A DNA stretch of 64,000 bases from an uncultured Paracoccaceae bacterium (GTDB lineage Bacteria > Pseudomonadota > Alphaproteobacteria > Rhodobacterales > Rhodobacteraceae), in contig CANNFQ010000007.1 of assembly GCA_947503925.1 (NCBI GenBank), positions 124,001 through 188,000 on the forward strand. The letters are read 5' to 3'. Made by a program: the position numbers and the translations under genes. Shown piece by piece: positions 1-8,327 of this stretch (the stretch's first letter is position 1; every line of letters begins with the position of its first letter). The notes beneath the pieces were generated by a model. That model did no database searches and was not told where the DNA came from. It was given only the letters and a program-made list of their open reading frames with translations.

Positions 1-414
1 ATGACGAAACTGGCTTTGGGAACACATCCGTTCCTGTTGGGTTTCGAACAGCTTGAAAGGCTGGTCGAACGGACCGCGAAAAGCGGGAACGAGGGCTACC
101 CCCCCTATAATATCGAACAGACATCCGAAAATTCCTATCGTATCACCTTGGCCGTGGCCGGTTTTGCCGACGGCGATCTGTCGATCACGGTTGAAGATAA
201 CTCTTTGGTCATTCGCGGCCGTCAAGGTGACGACGGGGACGATCGCGTTTTTCTGCATCGCGGTATAGCTGCGCGGCAGTTTCAACGGTCATTTGTACTG
301 GCCGATGGTGTCGATGTGGGCGAGGCGATCATGGAAAACGGTTTGCTGCATGTCGATCTGAAGCGGGCCGTCCCGCAGCGTGTTGTGCAGACGATCAATA
401 TCAGGAAAGGCTAA
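1..414 (+). CDS. Hsp20 family small heat-shock chaperone
   Basis: ATP-independent holdase of the alpha-crystallin/Hsp20 family, 137 residues, expected in the cytoplasm binding unfolding proteins. The alpha-crystallin domain spans about residues 35-130; the strand motif NGLLHVDLKR and a C-terminal I-x-I type tail (TINIRKG) are visible. It resembles the IbpA-type proteins common in alphaproteobacteria. The ATG is the first base of the window, so the ribosome site and promoter cannot be inspected and an upstream start cannot be excluded, although the length suits the family. A DUF1150 gene follows 3 bases later, a pairing commonly seen in this order. Confidence 0.93.
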   Translation: MTKLALGTHPFLLGFEQLERLVERTAKSGNEGYPPYNIEQTSENSYRITLAVAGFADGDLSITVEDNSLVIRGRQGDDGDDRVFLHRGIAARQFQRSFVLADGVDVGEAIMENGLLHVDLKRAVPQRVVQTINIRKG

Positions 415-417
415 GCG

Positions 418-642
418 ATGAATACGACATATGAATTCGATGCGATTGCCAAGGATATCGTCTATGTCAAACCTGTCGCCGTGGCAGAGCTACCGGCAGA
501 GATGCAGGAACATGCGGGCGATCTGGAAACCATCTTTGCGGTGCATAATGCCGATGGCGAACAGCTGGCACTGGTGGCCAATCGCAAACTGGCCTTCCAT
601 CTGGCCCGTGAAAACGACATGCGGCCGGTGCGGGTGCACTAA
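418..642 (+). CDS. DUF1150 family protein
   Basis: Small 74-residue acidic protein of the DUF1150 family, which has no established function. It begins 3 bases after the Hsp20 stop, so the two are probably cotranscribed and may share heat or stress induction (inference). No signal peptide, membrane segment or catalytic motif is visible. The C-terminal half (residues about 38-74, with the sequence LALVANRKLAFHLARE) is the part that looks most like the family. Confidence 0.85.
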   Translation: MNTTYEFDAIAKDIVYVKPVAVAELPAEMQEHAGDLETIFAVHNADGEQLALVANRKLAFHLARENDMRPVRVH

Positions 643-944
643 GGGCGACTACATCTGAACCGGGCCACCGGGGCGCAACGGCGCATGCGCGCAGCACTCT
701 TGGGTAGCGCTGTTCCTTTTTGGCTTCCTACACAGCAGCTCGCATCGCGTCACGCATTCGGGCCTGGCAAAATAGTGGCGACCACGCAGTTGGTTCGGCC
801 GGTCAAGAAACGGATGAGGACCAACATGAGACATTGCTAAGCACGGCGGAGATGTGGGCTTCGGCGGGACGAACTTGTCGTTCGCTGCGGCTGCGCCAAT
901 GTCTGCATTTAATAGGAGTATTGTCGATCGAGCCCCTTTCGATG
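643..944. other. 302-base gap without a recognised gene
   Basis: Between the DUF1150 stop and the convergent AI-2E permease stop. Short open frames here run in several directions but none has a ribosome site or a recognisable product. No tRNA or clear intrinsic terminator was seen. The sequence may be decayed coding DNA, but no family could be assigned. Confidence 0.5.
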
Positions 945-1994
945 CTAACTGTCTTCCACAGTTTCCGCCAGCAGCACTGCGACGAAGCGTGTCTCATCAA
1001 ATGCACCAAGCGTAATCGCAATGATTGACGTCAGCGGCACAGCGAGGATTGCACCGGCAAGACCCCAAAGAGCGCTGAACACGGACAGACTGAGCAAAAT
1101 GATCAGCGGGGACATGTTGAGTTGTTTGCCGATCAGACGCGGTTCCAGGTAGTTGCCGACCCAGAGTTGTGCGGCCAGTAACAACACCAAAACGAGTGCA
1201 GTGGTTTGCAATGAACCGAATTGTGCGATGCTAAGGGCAACCGGTAGGGCGACGCCGAGCAACGAGCCGACATAAGGGATGTAGTTCAACAACGCGATCA
1301 GAATGGCCCAGAAAAGCGCAAAATCGACCCCAAGCACCAGAAGGATCACATACGACATGACGCCAAGGATCAGGTTGATGCTCGTCTTGGTGCCAAGGTA
1401 GTTTGCAATTTGGTTGTTGATTTCCGCTACAACCGCGAGAATTTTCTGGGCCTGCGCTTCTGTTGTGGCCGCAGCGTATATCTTCCCGACAAACCGCCCT
1501 CGTTCACTGAGCAGAAAGAAGGCGTAGATCAAGATCAGGAAGAGTGTACCACCGGCTGACGTAAGAGACGACAAGAGCGATAGAACCGCAGCCCTGACAT
1601 CTAACTGCCCGAAAGTTGCTTCGTAAATTTTGTCCCAATCAACAGGGCCACTACGGCCCAGCAAGGAGAATGTCCCCTGAACGAGGGTTTCGACATTCGC
1701 CTGGTATTCGGGCAGCCGTGCCAACAATTCTTGTCCTGTCGACACGATCACCCCGAAAAAGACCACAAGAATGATGGCAAAGATCACTAGGGTCATGAGG
1801 CGCAGAGACCAGACTGGACACCATCGCAAACCTGGGACTTTGGAGAGCCTGTTTGCCGTGTGCGCAATCACATAGGCCATTATTGCAGAAAAGAAGATTG
1901 GCACAATGATGCCTTTTGCGACGACAAAAACCGAGCCTAACAGGACTGCCAGGAGCGCCGCGCAAGTGAGTTTGACGAGAGTGTTGGATTGCAT
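945..1994 (-). CDS. AI-2E family transporter (PerM-like permease)
   Basis: Inner-membrane protein of 349 residues from the AI-2E/PerM family. Family members export signalling molecules or small solutes, some acting as ion antiporters; the substrate here cannot be told. About eight hydrophobic segments are visible, with a soluble stretch after the first three (about residues 80-140) and the conserved region NYIPYVGSLLGVALP around residues 240-255, followed by the NYLEPRLIGKQLNMSPL signature. The start lies 3 bases downstream of a cupin gene stop, so it is the last gene of the MarR-headed operon. Its ribosome site is weak. Confidence 0.88.
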   Translation of the reverse strand: MQSNTLVKLTCAALLAVLLGSVFVVAKGIIVPIFFSAIMAYVIAHTANRLSKVPGLRWCPVWSLRLMTLVIFAIILVVFFGVIVSTGQELLARLPEYQANVETLVQGTFSLLGRSGPVDWDKIYEATFGQLDVRAAVLSLLSSLTSAGGTLFLILIYAFFLLSERGRFVGKIYAAATTEAQAQKILAVVAEINNQIANYLGTKTSINLILGVMSYVILLVLGVDFALFWAILIALLNYIPYVGSLLGVALPVALSIAQFGSLQTTALVLVLLLAAQLWVGNYLEPRLIGKQLNMSPLIILLSLSVFSALWGLAGAILAVPLTSIIAITLGAFDETRFVAVLLAETVEDS

Positions 1995-1997
1995 GAA

Positions 1998-2384
1998 TTA
2001 AACTCGTGTCATGTGACTCATCTCGAACAAGGGGTTTTGCTCGTCATCCAGAAACTGGCAGGTGCTGTGATGCGTGAAGAACACGACAAGTTCACTGTTC
2101 GCTGTGATCATGTCGAAGGAGCCGTTTTCTTCGCGAACATAGTCGCCCCGCTGAAACACACTACCATCTGCGAACCTGCCATGGCCACGCACAACAAAGA
2201 CTTCGCAGAGGTCATTGTGCTCTCGCACTGGCAGGCACGCCCCCGCCTCAATCCGCATCACTGCCGACCAGATCGGGGTATCCTCTTTCATGTTCATCGG
2301 CTTGAGGCCGATGCCCGGCAGCTCTTTGATCGGGAGATAAGGCCGGTTTTCGGTTGGCACCATGAAATTTGTTGCAACGGTCAT
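1998..2384 (-). CDS. Cupin-domain protein
   Basis: A 128-residue single-domain cupin of the ChrR/acetylacetone-cleaving enzyme type. The fold is shown by a beta-rich core with the motif HNDLCEVFVVRGHGRFADG around residues 57-75. Metal ligands can only be partly placed: the first cupin motif has H57 and E62 rather than the full HxH pair, so catalysis is uncertain. It starts one base after the stop of the neighbouring larger cupin, so the two are translated together and may function as a pair. No signal peptide. Confidence 0.8.
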   Translation of the reverse strand: MTVATNFMVPTENRPYLPIKELPGIGLKPMNMKEDTPIWSAVMRIEAGACLPVREHNDLCEVFVVRGHGRFADGSVFQRGDYVREENGSFDMITANSELVVFFTHHSTCQFLDDEQNPLFEMSHMTRV

Positions 2385-2385
2385 C

Positions 2386-2850
2386 TTAGGCCTTCTTTCC
2401 TTTGAACATGTTCCAGACGGTGATGAAGAAAAAACGTTTGATCGCCTGGCGGAGCGGGCTCATTTCCATTTGGGACTTCATGTATTTTGCGTCGCTGACA
2501 TAAAGCGTGTCCCCGGACGGCTTTGTAAAAACGCCCGGGCCATAGCTGGTCATGTAGAGCACGATATCGCCTTCGGCATGCACCGGGCTGTGAACCGCGT
2601 CTATTGGTTCGTAAGCATAGGTTCCGGGTTCAAAGTCGCCCGCTTCCTTGTGGGTGCCCTGTCCCTCAATGATGTAGAATTCGGACGCGCCAACATGCTT
2701 GTGGGGCGGAAGCGTGCTTCCTGCATGCATGTGAATCTTGACGGTCCAAACGCCGGATTTTTCATCGGCATGGAAGATCTGCATCTCGATCCCGGGGGCC
2801 AGTGGCGTCCAAGGCGTTTCTCGATTTCTGCGAATGATCGGTGCGTTCAT
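2386..2850 (-). CDS. Cupin-domain dioxygenase-like protein
   Basis: A 154-residue protein with one cupin domain (about residues 15-115). The first motif carries PPHKHVGASEFYIIEGQG, giving the H-x-H-x(n)-E pattern expected for an Fe or Zn site; the second motif contains DAVHSPVHAEG. It resembles 2,4'-dihydroxyacetophenone dioxygenase / acetylacetone-cleaving enzyme family proteins, which split carbon-carbon bonds of beta-diketone-like substrates; activity here is inferred from the family only. The basic, hydrophobic C-terminus (residues about 135-154) is unusual for these enzymes. It lies 77 bases after the YdhR-like gene and is directly coupled to the smaller cupin. Confidence 0.82.
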   Translation of the reverse strand: MNAPIIRRNRETPWTPLAPGIEMQIFHADEKSGVWTVKIHMHAGSTLPPHKHVGASEFYIIEGQGTHKEAGDFEPGTYAYEPIDAVHSPVHAEGDIVLYMTSYGPGVFTKPSGDTLYVSDAKYMKSQMEMSPLRQAIKRFFFITVWNMFKGKKA

Positions 2851-2927
2851 TGGGTCGTGTCCTGTTCGGAGCGGAAGTGGTCACCAGCAGCGGTATGACC
2901 CCGCTGGCACCGGTTCTCAATATGTGG

Positions 2928-3242
2928 TCAGCCCTGCAAAGGCGCGTAGTTAATGGCGCTGACGTCTTCCATGATATCGAAGATGTGGTCGGACGTGACG
3001 GTGATCCCGATCGCCTCAAGCCGCTTCACGTGCATGGCCTTGTAAGTCTCAAGGTATTCGCGGTTGCGGAAAAGATACGTCGAGCCATAGTGGTTCGTGC
3101 CGTCTTCAACGGTCCAGATCTTCCAGATGATGCCGGGTTCTTCGGCGATGCTTTCGGCCAGTTGTTTTGTTCCAGCCAAAAATTCTTCGGTGACGGGACC
3201 GTCATAGTGCAAATGCAGGTCCCAGATTTTCATTGTACTCAT
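2928..3242 (-). CDS. YdhR-like putative mono-oxygenase
   Basis: A 104-residue protein matching the YdhR family, a dimeric alpha/beta-barrel (ABM-like) fold. Visible hallmarks are the N-terminal strand KIWDLHLHYDGPV, then PGIIWKIWTVEDGTNHYGSTYLF in the middle, and the segment YLETYKAMHVKRLEAIGI. YdhR relatives have been proposed to act in breakdown of aromatic intermediates without metal or cofactor, but the substrate is unproven. It sits between a small membrane protein and two cupins in a MarR-headed operon, which suits a small catabolic or detoxifying pathway (inference). Confidence 0.85.
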   Translation of the reverse strand: MSTMKIWDLHLHYDGPVTEEFLAGTKQLAESIAEEPGIIWKIWTVEDGTNHYGSTYLFRNREYLETYKAMHVKRLEAIGITVTSDHIFDIMEDVSAINYAPLQG

Positions 3243-3286
3243 GGTTTGGCCGTCCGTTGATTTGGGATGGTGTCAGATATCTGAAC

Positions 3287-3664
3287 TCACTGGTTTTTCC
3301 CGAGTTGCAGAAAACTCAGCACAGCAAGCAAGGCAAAGAAGATGGGGTCAGACCAGCCAAAGCCGGTGAATATCCCTGTGAAGCAGGCATAAAGCGTGAT
3401 GACCACGCCAAGCACGTTGGTCCAGATCAGACCTTTCAGAATGGTGCGTACCGTTTCGTTTCCGCCGTCCGCATTGCGGAACAGAAAGCTGATGATCCCG
3501 ATCCCACCAAGGAAGATCGAATTGTGCTGCGACAGAAACACCGCGTATTGATCATTTAGCTGCAGGCCGTAGTTGGGCCAGAGGATTGATGGAACAAAGA
3601 ACAGCGCCAGAGCAAAAAATATGTAAATCACACCGTGGGCTGTCAGGAAGGTTCTGTTGGTCAT
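3287..3664 (-). CDS. Small integral membrane protein, unknown function
   Basis: 125 residues with four hydrophobic segments (about 9-28, 45-62, 72-95 and 103-121). Its start overlaps the MarR stop in an ATGA junction, so the two genes are translationally coupled. I do not recognise the family; polytopic proteins of this size occur next to stress- and redox-related regulators. Its position suggests a function tied to the cupin/YdhR enzymes, for example protection of the membrane or substrate handling, but nothing in the sequence proves this. Confidence 0.75.
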   Translation of the reverse strand: MTNRTFLTAHGVIYIFFALALFFVPSILWPNYGLQLNDQYAVFLSQHNSIFLGGIGIISFLFRNADGGNETVRTILKGLIWTNVLGVVITLYACFTGIFTGFGWSDPIFFALLAVLSFLQLGKNQ

Positions 3665-4119
3665 GTTGAGTCTTTCCGAGCTTTAGGCAGCTTCTTGCGG
3701 AGCTGGTTGAGTGTTGAGATTGTCGAGCGTTTGTCCTGAGCGTTGATGCTCTGGAAAATCTGGTCCAGAGCGCGGTTGTGGATCGGTAGGAATTCAGCAA
3801 CCTTCTCGCGCCCGGCGAGGGTCAGGCGAACAACGCGCGAGCGCTTGTCATTCTCATCGACTGATTTCTCGACCCATCCTGCGTCGATCAGGTTGCGGAC
3901 CACAACATCCAGGCTTCCTGATGTAGAAAGGGTGAAGTGCATCAGATCATTGATCGACAGCGCGCCCTTGTGGCTCAGCGTTTCCAATGCATCCCATTGC
4001 GGTGCCGTCAGCCCACCTTCACGAAACACGGGTCCCATCGCACGCATGAACAATTGCTGGCTACGAAGCAATGCAAGCACGAGGGCCTGGTTTTGTCTGT
4101 CTTGATTCTCACGCGTCAT
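3661..4119 (-). CDS. MarR family transcriptional regulator
   Basis: 152-residue winged helix-turn-helix repressor. The recognition region SINDLMHFTLSTSGSLDVVVRNLIDAGWV lies at about residues 55-82, followed by the wing motif DENDKRSRVVRLT (the D-x-R-x-x-R type basic wing). MarR proteins bind as dimers to inverted repeats and usually repress their own operon until a phenolic or oxidising ligand binds. A perfect 20-base inverted repeat starts 10 bases upstream of the ATG. The gene heads the minus-strand operon running to position 945. Confidence 0.92.
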   Translation of the reverse strand: MTRENQDRQNQALVLALLRSQQLFMRAMGPVFREGGLTAPQWDALETLSHKGALSINDLMHFTLSTSGSLDVVVRNLIDAGWVEKSVDENDKRSRVVRLTLAGREKVAEFLPIHNRALDQIFQSINAQDKRSTISTLNQLRKKLPKARKDST

Positions 4120-4128
4120 ACGATGAAT

Positions 4129-4148
4129 ATATCTCTAACTAGAGATAT
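4129..4148 (-). promoter_or_regulatory. Probable MarR operator (perfect inverted repeat)
   Basis: The 20 bases ATATCTCTAACTAGAGATAT form two 9-base arms around a 2-base centre. The repeat ends 10 bases before the marR start codon, in the position expected for an autoregulatory site overlapping the promoter or leader. The size and symmetry fit MarR dimers. Binding is inferred, not shown. Confidence 0.72.
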
Positions 4149-4366
4149 TATCAAGGACGTTTTAGAGTGTAGACATTCGTGCACTGCGCAGCATTTGGAA
4201 CTTTGGTCTCAACCTGTACTTCCCCTGCAACCGCCACCAAGGTTCGCTTGGTAGTGGTGACTACGATCCTTACCCGTCCGCAGCCTTTTGCCCGAACCTG
4301 TCAAACATTGCGGTCGTTGCCAGCAAGGGGCAGCCCTTAGCAGGTGTGACGGCAATTGAGCTTGTT

Positions 4367-5158
4367 CTAGATGTTAAGATGCCCGGTATCCTTGATGAAT
4401 TGATTGAGCCGGTTGGCAAAGCCAGCCGGGTCCTCGGCGCAGGGTAGGTGCCCGGACCGCCACATCAGGGAAAACTGCGACCCCGGGATCAGGTCAACTG
4501 TCTCGCGGACCAGATCAGGTGGGGTTGCGCCATCCTGCCCACCTGCGATGCCCAGCGTTGGTATGCGCAGGCCGCTGGTCGGGGTATAGAAATCCGTGCC
4601 CGCAATCGCCGCGCAAGTGGCGACATATCCTTTCTGGGGTACTTCCATCAGCATATCGAGCCATTTTGCCATTGTGGGGGTTCCGTAGAAATCGCGCGCA
4701 AACCAGCGCTGCATGATCGTGTCTGCCATCGATGAAAGACCTTGCGCCTTTACGGCCGCAATGCGTTCCTGCCACATCTGCGCGGTGCCGATCTTGGCCG
4801 CGGTGTTCGACAGGACCATGGCTCGGATCAAATCGGGGCGTTTCACGGCCAGGCCTTGTGCAACCATGCCCCCCACAGACAGCCCGACAAACAAACTGTC
4901 CTTCACCTTCAGCGCATCGCAAATCGCCTCGGCATCGCTCACGAGTTGACCCATCGTGTAGGGGCCTTCGGGCACGTCGGATTGGCCATGGCCACGGCTG
5001 TCATATCGGATGATCCGCAAGGGTCCTTGCAGCAAGGGCAGGACGGCATCCCAAAGATGCAGGTTGGTGCCAAGCGAATGGGCAAACATGATTGTTGGCG
5101 CATCATCGGGGCCGGAAACCTCGATATGCAGACCGACGCCGTTGCGATCAATCATCAT
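4367..5158 (-). CDS. Alpha/beta hydrolase, 3-oxoadipate enol-lactonase-like
   Basis: 263-residue alpha/beta hydrolase that resembles PcaD, which hydrolyses 3-oxoadipate enol-lactone in the protocatechuate pathway. Visible features are the oxyanion stretch FAHSLGTNLHLWD, the strand IRYDSRGHGQSD, and the nucleophile elbow GLSVGGMVAQGLA with the catalytic serine. The acid region AGGQDGATPPD and the late histidine (RSGHLPCAEDP) complete the triad. The start at 5158 is chosen because AAGGGCGAG precedes a pair of ATG codons; 5155 is equally possible and a longer frame to 5218 lacks support. No other protocatechuate genes lie nearby, so the substrate may differ. Confidence 0.85.
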   Translation of the reverse strand: MMIDRNGVGLHIEVSGPDDAPTIMFAHSLGTNLHLWDAVLPLLQGPLRIIRYDSRGHGQSDVPEGPYTMGQLVSDAEAICDALKVKDSLFVGLSVGGMVAQGLAVKRPDLIRAMVLSNTAAKIGTAQMWQERIAAVKAQGLSSMADTIMQRWFARDFYGTPTMAKWLDMLMEVPQKGYVATCAAIAGTDFYTPTSGLRIPTLGIAGGQDGATPPDLVRETVDLIPGSQFSLMWRSGHLPCAEDPAGFANRLNQFIKDTGHLNI

Positions 5159-5294
5159 CAACTCGCCCTTCAAAAGCTCAAGCCGCGCGTGGGTGTCCCG
5201 ACCCTGCGCGGCTTTCACTTGTTGCTACGGCAACGAATGTAACCGCTAACAACCCTCCCGGGCATAAGGAACATGGAATATGTGATTCCGGGCA

Positions 5295-5314
5295 ACCTGT
5301 ACTTTTGTACAGGT
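5295..5314. repeat. Perfect stem-loop between convergent or tandem genes
   Basis: ACCTGTAC and GTACAGGT are 8-base arms around a TTTT loop, between the start of the hydrolase at 5158 and the stop of the endonuclease-like gene at 5345. On the minus strand it lies 31 bases past that stop. There is no T-run, so it may be an operator for the hydrolase promoter or a transcript-end structure. Confidence 0.5.
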
Positions 5315-5344
5315 ACCTCGGGGTCTATTGCCTGTCAGCAGACC

Positions 5345-6544
5345 CTAATCGTCAGGTTTGCCCAGCACCATATGCGCCATGATCTGCCCGTGGTCAGAGG
5401 CAAGCTTATTATAAGGTGCCTCGGGATGTGACCCATCGGTCAGGTGGTCGTTCAGCACGCTGAAATATTCCATCTCGCCGATCCGCCCATCATCATCCGG
5501 AAGGAAATGCCGCGACATCAGGATCTGGTCGATGCTTTCGAACACGCCGCCAAAGGCGGATGTATAGACCATGTCGCGTAGCGATTTCTTCACAAACAGC
5601 TTTTCAGCGGCGTAAAGCCTGACGCGGGCGATCTTTTCCTGAATGATGGCGTCGTCTTCGTCGCTGTAACGATCCCGCCGGTCCTTTGCGTTGTGGCGGC
5701 GCATCCAGGCGTAGTTCTTGAACGGGGCCTCACCACTGATGATCTCCGATGACACCGCATGTTCGCTATCGTTGAAATCGCCCAGCACCATGACAGGGTT
5801 GCCCGCCTCCAGTTCTGTCAGAATGGCGCGGCGCAGCACCCAGGCCTCTGCCATCCGGCGCAGGGCCGAACGAAGCGACCCCATCGCCCGCCCCGCCGGA
5901 TTATAGTTGACCAGATCAGCCTCCGGCGGGAAGGCGGCGCCATCGGGACGGGCGAATTCCCCCAGTTTGGATTTCAGGTGGCAGTTGAAAACGGTGATGA
6001 TTTGATCCCCGACAGGAATGCGCGCTTTCAAGATCGGGCGGGACAGGCGGCGGATCGTATAGTTTCCGCCATCTTCACCGCCAAGATCGCGGAAGGGGAT
6101 ATCCAGCGGCTCTTCCAGATCCTGCAATACCTCAGGCGGCTCCGCAAAACCAAACCGGGACAGGATCGCCACGCCGGGGCGGCGCTGCCCCGGTCCGCCA
6201 TCGAAACTGTTGGGGGCAAAGGCCAGAGCGGCCTCTGTATAGGGTTCGTAAGCCAGCTTGCGGAAAATCGCCTTGCGGGCATAGTGTTTGGACCGGTCGG
6301 GGATGTTGGCGGCATTGGCGGCCAGCCCCAGCTCATCGGTTTCAATCACCACATCGCGCAGGGCTTCTTCGGTGAAAATCTCCTGAAAACAGACGATATC
6401 GGCATTCATCGTCAACAGTTGATCAGACAGCCAGGCGCGCTTCCAGGCATACTCCTCGGGGGTGTATTCCTCGAACCGGTAATATTCGGTCTCGGCCTCG
6501 ATCAGGTTTTTGACGTTGAAACTGGCGATGGTGAAGCGGGTCAT
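5345..6544 (-). CDS. Endonuclease/exonuclease/phosphatase family protein
   Basis: 399-residue metal-dependent phosphoesterase of the DNase I/exonuclease III/inositol phosphatase superfamily. Family signatures in order: IASFNVKNL at the N-terminus, CFQEIF (the metal-binding Glu) near residue 55, a central PVMVLGDFNDSEH motif around residues 250-262, and SDHGQIMAHMV with the catalytic Asp-His close to the C-terminus. There is no secretion signal, so it acts in the cytoplasm. Its start overlaps the dehydratase stop (ATGA), making it the last of four coupled genes. The natural substrate is unknown; it could be a nucleic acid, a lipid or a sugar phosphate. Confidence 0.9.
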   Translation of the reverse strand: MTRFTIASFNVKNLIEAETEYYRFEEYTPEEYAWKRAWLSDQLLTMNADIVCFQEIFTEEALRDVVIETDELGLAANAANIPDRSKHYARKAIFRKLAYEPYTEAALAFAPNSFDGGPGQRRPGVAILSRFGFAEPPEVLQDLEEPLDIPFRDLGGEDGGNYTIRRLSRPILKARIPVGDQIITVFNCHLKSKLGEFARPDGAAFPPEADLVNYNPAGRAMGSLRSALRRMAEAWVLRRAILTELEAGNPVMVLGDFNDSEHAVSSEIISGEAPFKNYAWMRRHNAKDRRDRYSDEDDAIIQEKIARVRLYAAEKLFVKKSLRDMVYTSAFGGVFESIDQILMSRHFLPDDDGRIGEMEYFSVLNDHLTDGSHPEAPYNKLASDHGQIMAHMVLGKPDD

Positions 6545-7512
6545 GCAAGGGTCTCCAGTGCTTTGGAAAAGACGGGGGGGTCGATATTGCCACCCGTGGC
6601 GACGGCGATAACCGCGTCGCCGTCAAACGCATCCGTGTGAAACAGGGCTGCGGCCAATGCTGCCGCACCGCCGGGTTCCACCACGATTTTCAACCGTTCA
6701 TAAGCCAACCCAACAGCGCGCAGGCATTCCTCCTCGGTCACGACGATACCGGGGCCACAATGGGCCTGCATGATGGGAAATGTAATTGCGCCCGGCTGCG
6801 GCGTGATAATCGCATCGCATAGAGAACCTGAAAGGCGGGTGTTGCGTTCGATCTGGCCACTGGCCAGCGACCGGGTCACATCGTCAAACCCCTCGGGTTC
6901 AACCGGGCGGGCGCGCAGGCTGGGCGCTTCTGCGGCCAGCGCCAACGCGATACCGGATGTCAGCCCCCCGCCGCCGCAGCACACGGCCACGTCGGCATTT
7001 GTCACACCCAAGGCGTTCATATCCTCGGCAATCTCCAAACCGCATGTCCCTTGACCGGCAATCACCTGCGGCTCATCATACGGGCGGACCAAGGTCAGGC
7101 CACGCTCAGCCGATAGCGCCTCGCCAATCTCCTCTCGGGACTCTGTCGCGCGATCATAAAGCACCACCTCCGCCCCCAGCGCGCGGGTATTCTCAATCTT
7201 CAACTTTGGTGCGTCGGACGGCATCACAATCACAGCTGGCGCGCCGTGTTCGCGGGCGGCCAATGCGACCCCTTGCGCGTGATTGCCGCTGGAAAAGGCG
7301 ATCACCCCGGTTTTGAGCGCATTGTCCGTCAATGCAGACACAGCCGACCAGCCGCCGCGAAATTTGAACGACCCGGTATGTTGCAGGCATTCCGGTTTCA
7401 CAAAAACCCGGCGGCCCGCGATCTCATCCAGAAAGGGCGAGGTCAGGATCGGGGTGCGGCGCGCATGGCCGTCCAATCGCTTTGCCGCCACCCGGATCAT
7501 GTCGATATTCAT
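6541..7512 (-). CDS. Pyridoxal-phosphate threonine/serine dehydratase-like enzyme
   Basis: 323-residue fold-type II PLP enzyme. The PLP lysine lies in SFKFRGGWSAV (about residue 50); the substrate-binding motif SSGNHAQGVALAA follows near residue 95, and the phosphate-binding glycine loop CCGGGGLTSG near residue 178. These match catabolic threonine dehydratase and serine racemase-like enzymes, which deaminate threonine or serine to 2-oxoacids. There is no C-terminal ACT domain, so it is the short, non-feedback-inhibited type rather than IlvA. It overlaps both neighbours by ATGA junctions. Confidence 0.9.
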   Translation of the reverse strand: MNIDMIRVAAKRLDGHARRTPILTSPFLDEIAGRRVFVKPECLQHTGSFKFRGGWSAVSALTDNALKTGVIAFSSGNHAQGVALAAREHGAPAVIVMPSDAPKLKIENTRALGAEVVLYDRATESREEIGEALSAERGLTLVRPYDEPQVIAGQGTCGLEIAEDMNALGVTNADVAVCCGGGGLTSGIALALAAEAPSLRARPVEPEGFDDVTRSLASGQIERNTRLSGSLCDAIITPQPGAITFPIMQAHCGPGIVVTEEECLRAVGLAYERLKIVVEPGGAAALAAALFHTDAFDGDAVIAVATGGNIDPPVFSKALETLA

Positions 7513-8327
7513 TGCATTCTCTCCAACCAGCGATGCAGCGCATCCAGCGCTTGCGGTTCATCCAGAAACGGCACATGGCCGCGTCCGGGCACATCGGCCC
7601 GGATCATATCGGTGCGGCGGTCTTGCATCTTGTCGGCGGTCGCCACGCTGAGCAGGTCGGAATTGCCGCCCCGGATCAGCGCCAGCGGCAGCCCATGCAG
7701 GGCATCAAATAGCGGCCACAGGTCCGGGGTGGGTTGCGCGCCGGCCTCCAGCACCGCATCACGCAGCTTGGGGTCATAGCGCAGGACCAGCCCATCGGCG
7801 GTTTCCTCGTAATGCGCTTCAACCTCTGCCAGCCAGCGCGCCATCGGCACATCCTTGAAATGCACCCAGTTTCGGGCCCGAAACGCCGCTGCCGCCTCGT
7901 AGGTTTTTTGCGCGGGCGGTTTGCCGATATAGTTCTTGATGATCTCAAGGCCAGTCTCAGCAATCTCCGGCCCGATATCGTTCAAGGCAACGCCGATCAG
8001 CCGATGGCGGGCCGTTGCCGCGAGCATCATTCCGATAAGTCCACCACGGGACGTGCCCAGAATGGCGGCCTTTTCCAGCCCCAGATGATCCATCAGCGCC
8101 AGCACATCCTGCGCTTCATGCGGGATGGTATAGGTGGCATGATCGGCCCAGTCTGAACGACCCCGGCCCCGGTAGTCGGGCCGGATCAGGCGGACGGGCA
8201 GATGCGGGGCGACATGATCAAAATCAGCGGCATTGCGGGTCAGCCCGGCCAATGCAATCACCGGCAGACCATCGCCCGCGTCCAGATAATGCAGGCGCAA
8301 CCCATCCGTGCTTTGGAAATATGGCAT
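7509..8327 (-). CDS. Alpha/beta hydrolase
   Basis: 272-residue alpha/beta hydrolase. The segment IALAGLTRNAADFDHVAPHL near residues 24-43 forms the oxyanion region, RLIRPDYRGRGRSDWA follows, and the nucleophile elbow is GTSRGGLIG (Ser near residue 95). The Asp in the region ALIRGGNSDLLS and the His in RGHVPFLDEPQA complete the triad. The substrate cannot be told; members act on esters, lactones or C-C bonds. Its start shares bases with the stop of the haloacid dehalogenase gene (TGATG), so it is translationally coupled. Confidence 0.9.
   Translation of the reverse strand: MPYFQSTDGLRLHYLDAGDGLPVIALAGLTRNAADFDHVAPHLPVRLIRPDYRGRGRSDWADHATYTIPHEAQDVLALMDHLGLEKAAILGTSRGGLIGMMLAATARHRLIGVALNDIGPEIAETGLEIIKNYIGKPPAQKTYEAAAAFRARNWVHFKDVPMARWLAEVEAHYEETADGLVLRYDPKLRDAVLEAGAQPTPDLWPLFDALHGLPLALIRGGNSDLLSVATADKMQDRRTDMIRADVPGRGHVPFLDEPQALDALHRWLERMQ

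Noticed and set aside
4150..4366. A tRNA or small gene in the gap upstream of marR
   Set aside because: No cloverleaf pattern, ribosome site or open frame with family features was found.
5759..6640. A 293-residue open frame antisense to the endonuclease/phosphatase gene
   Set aside because: It crosses the real gene and dehydratase junction and has no recognisable domain.
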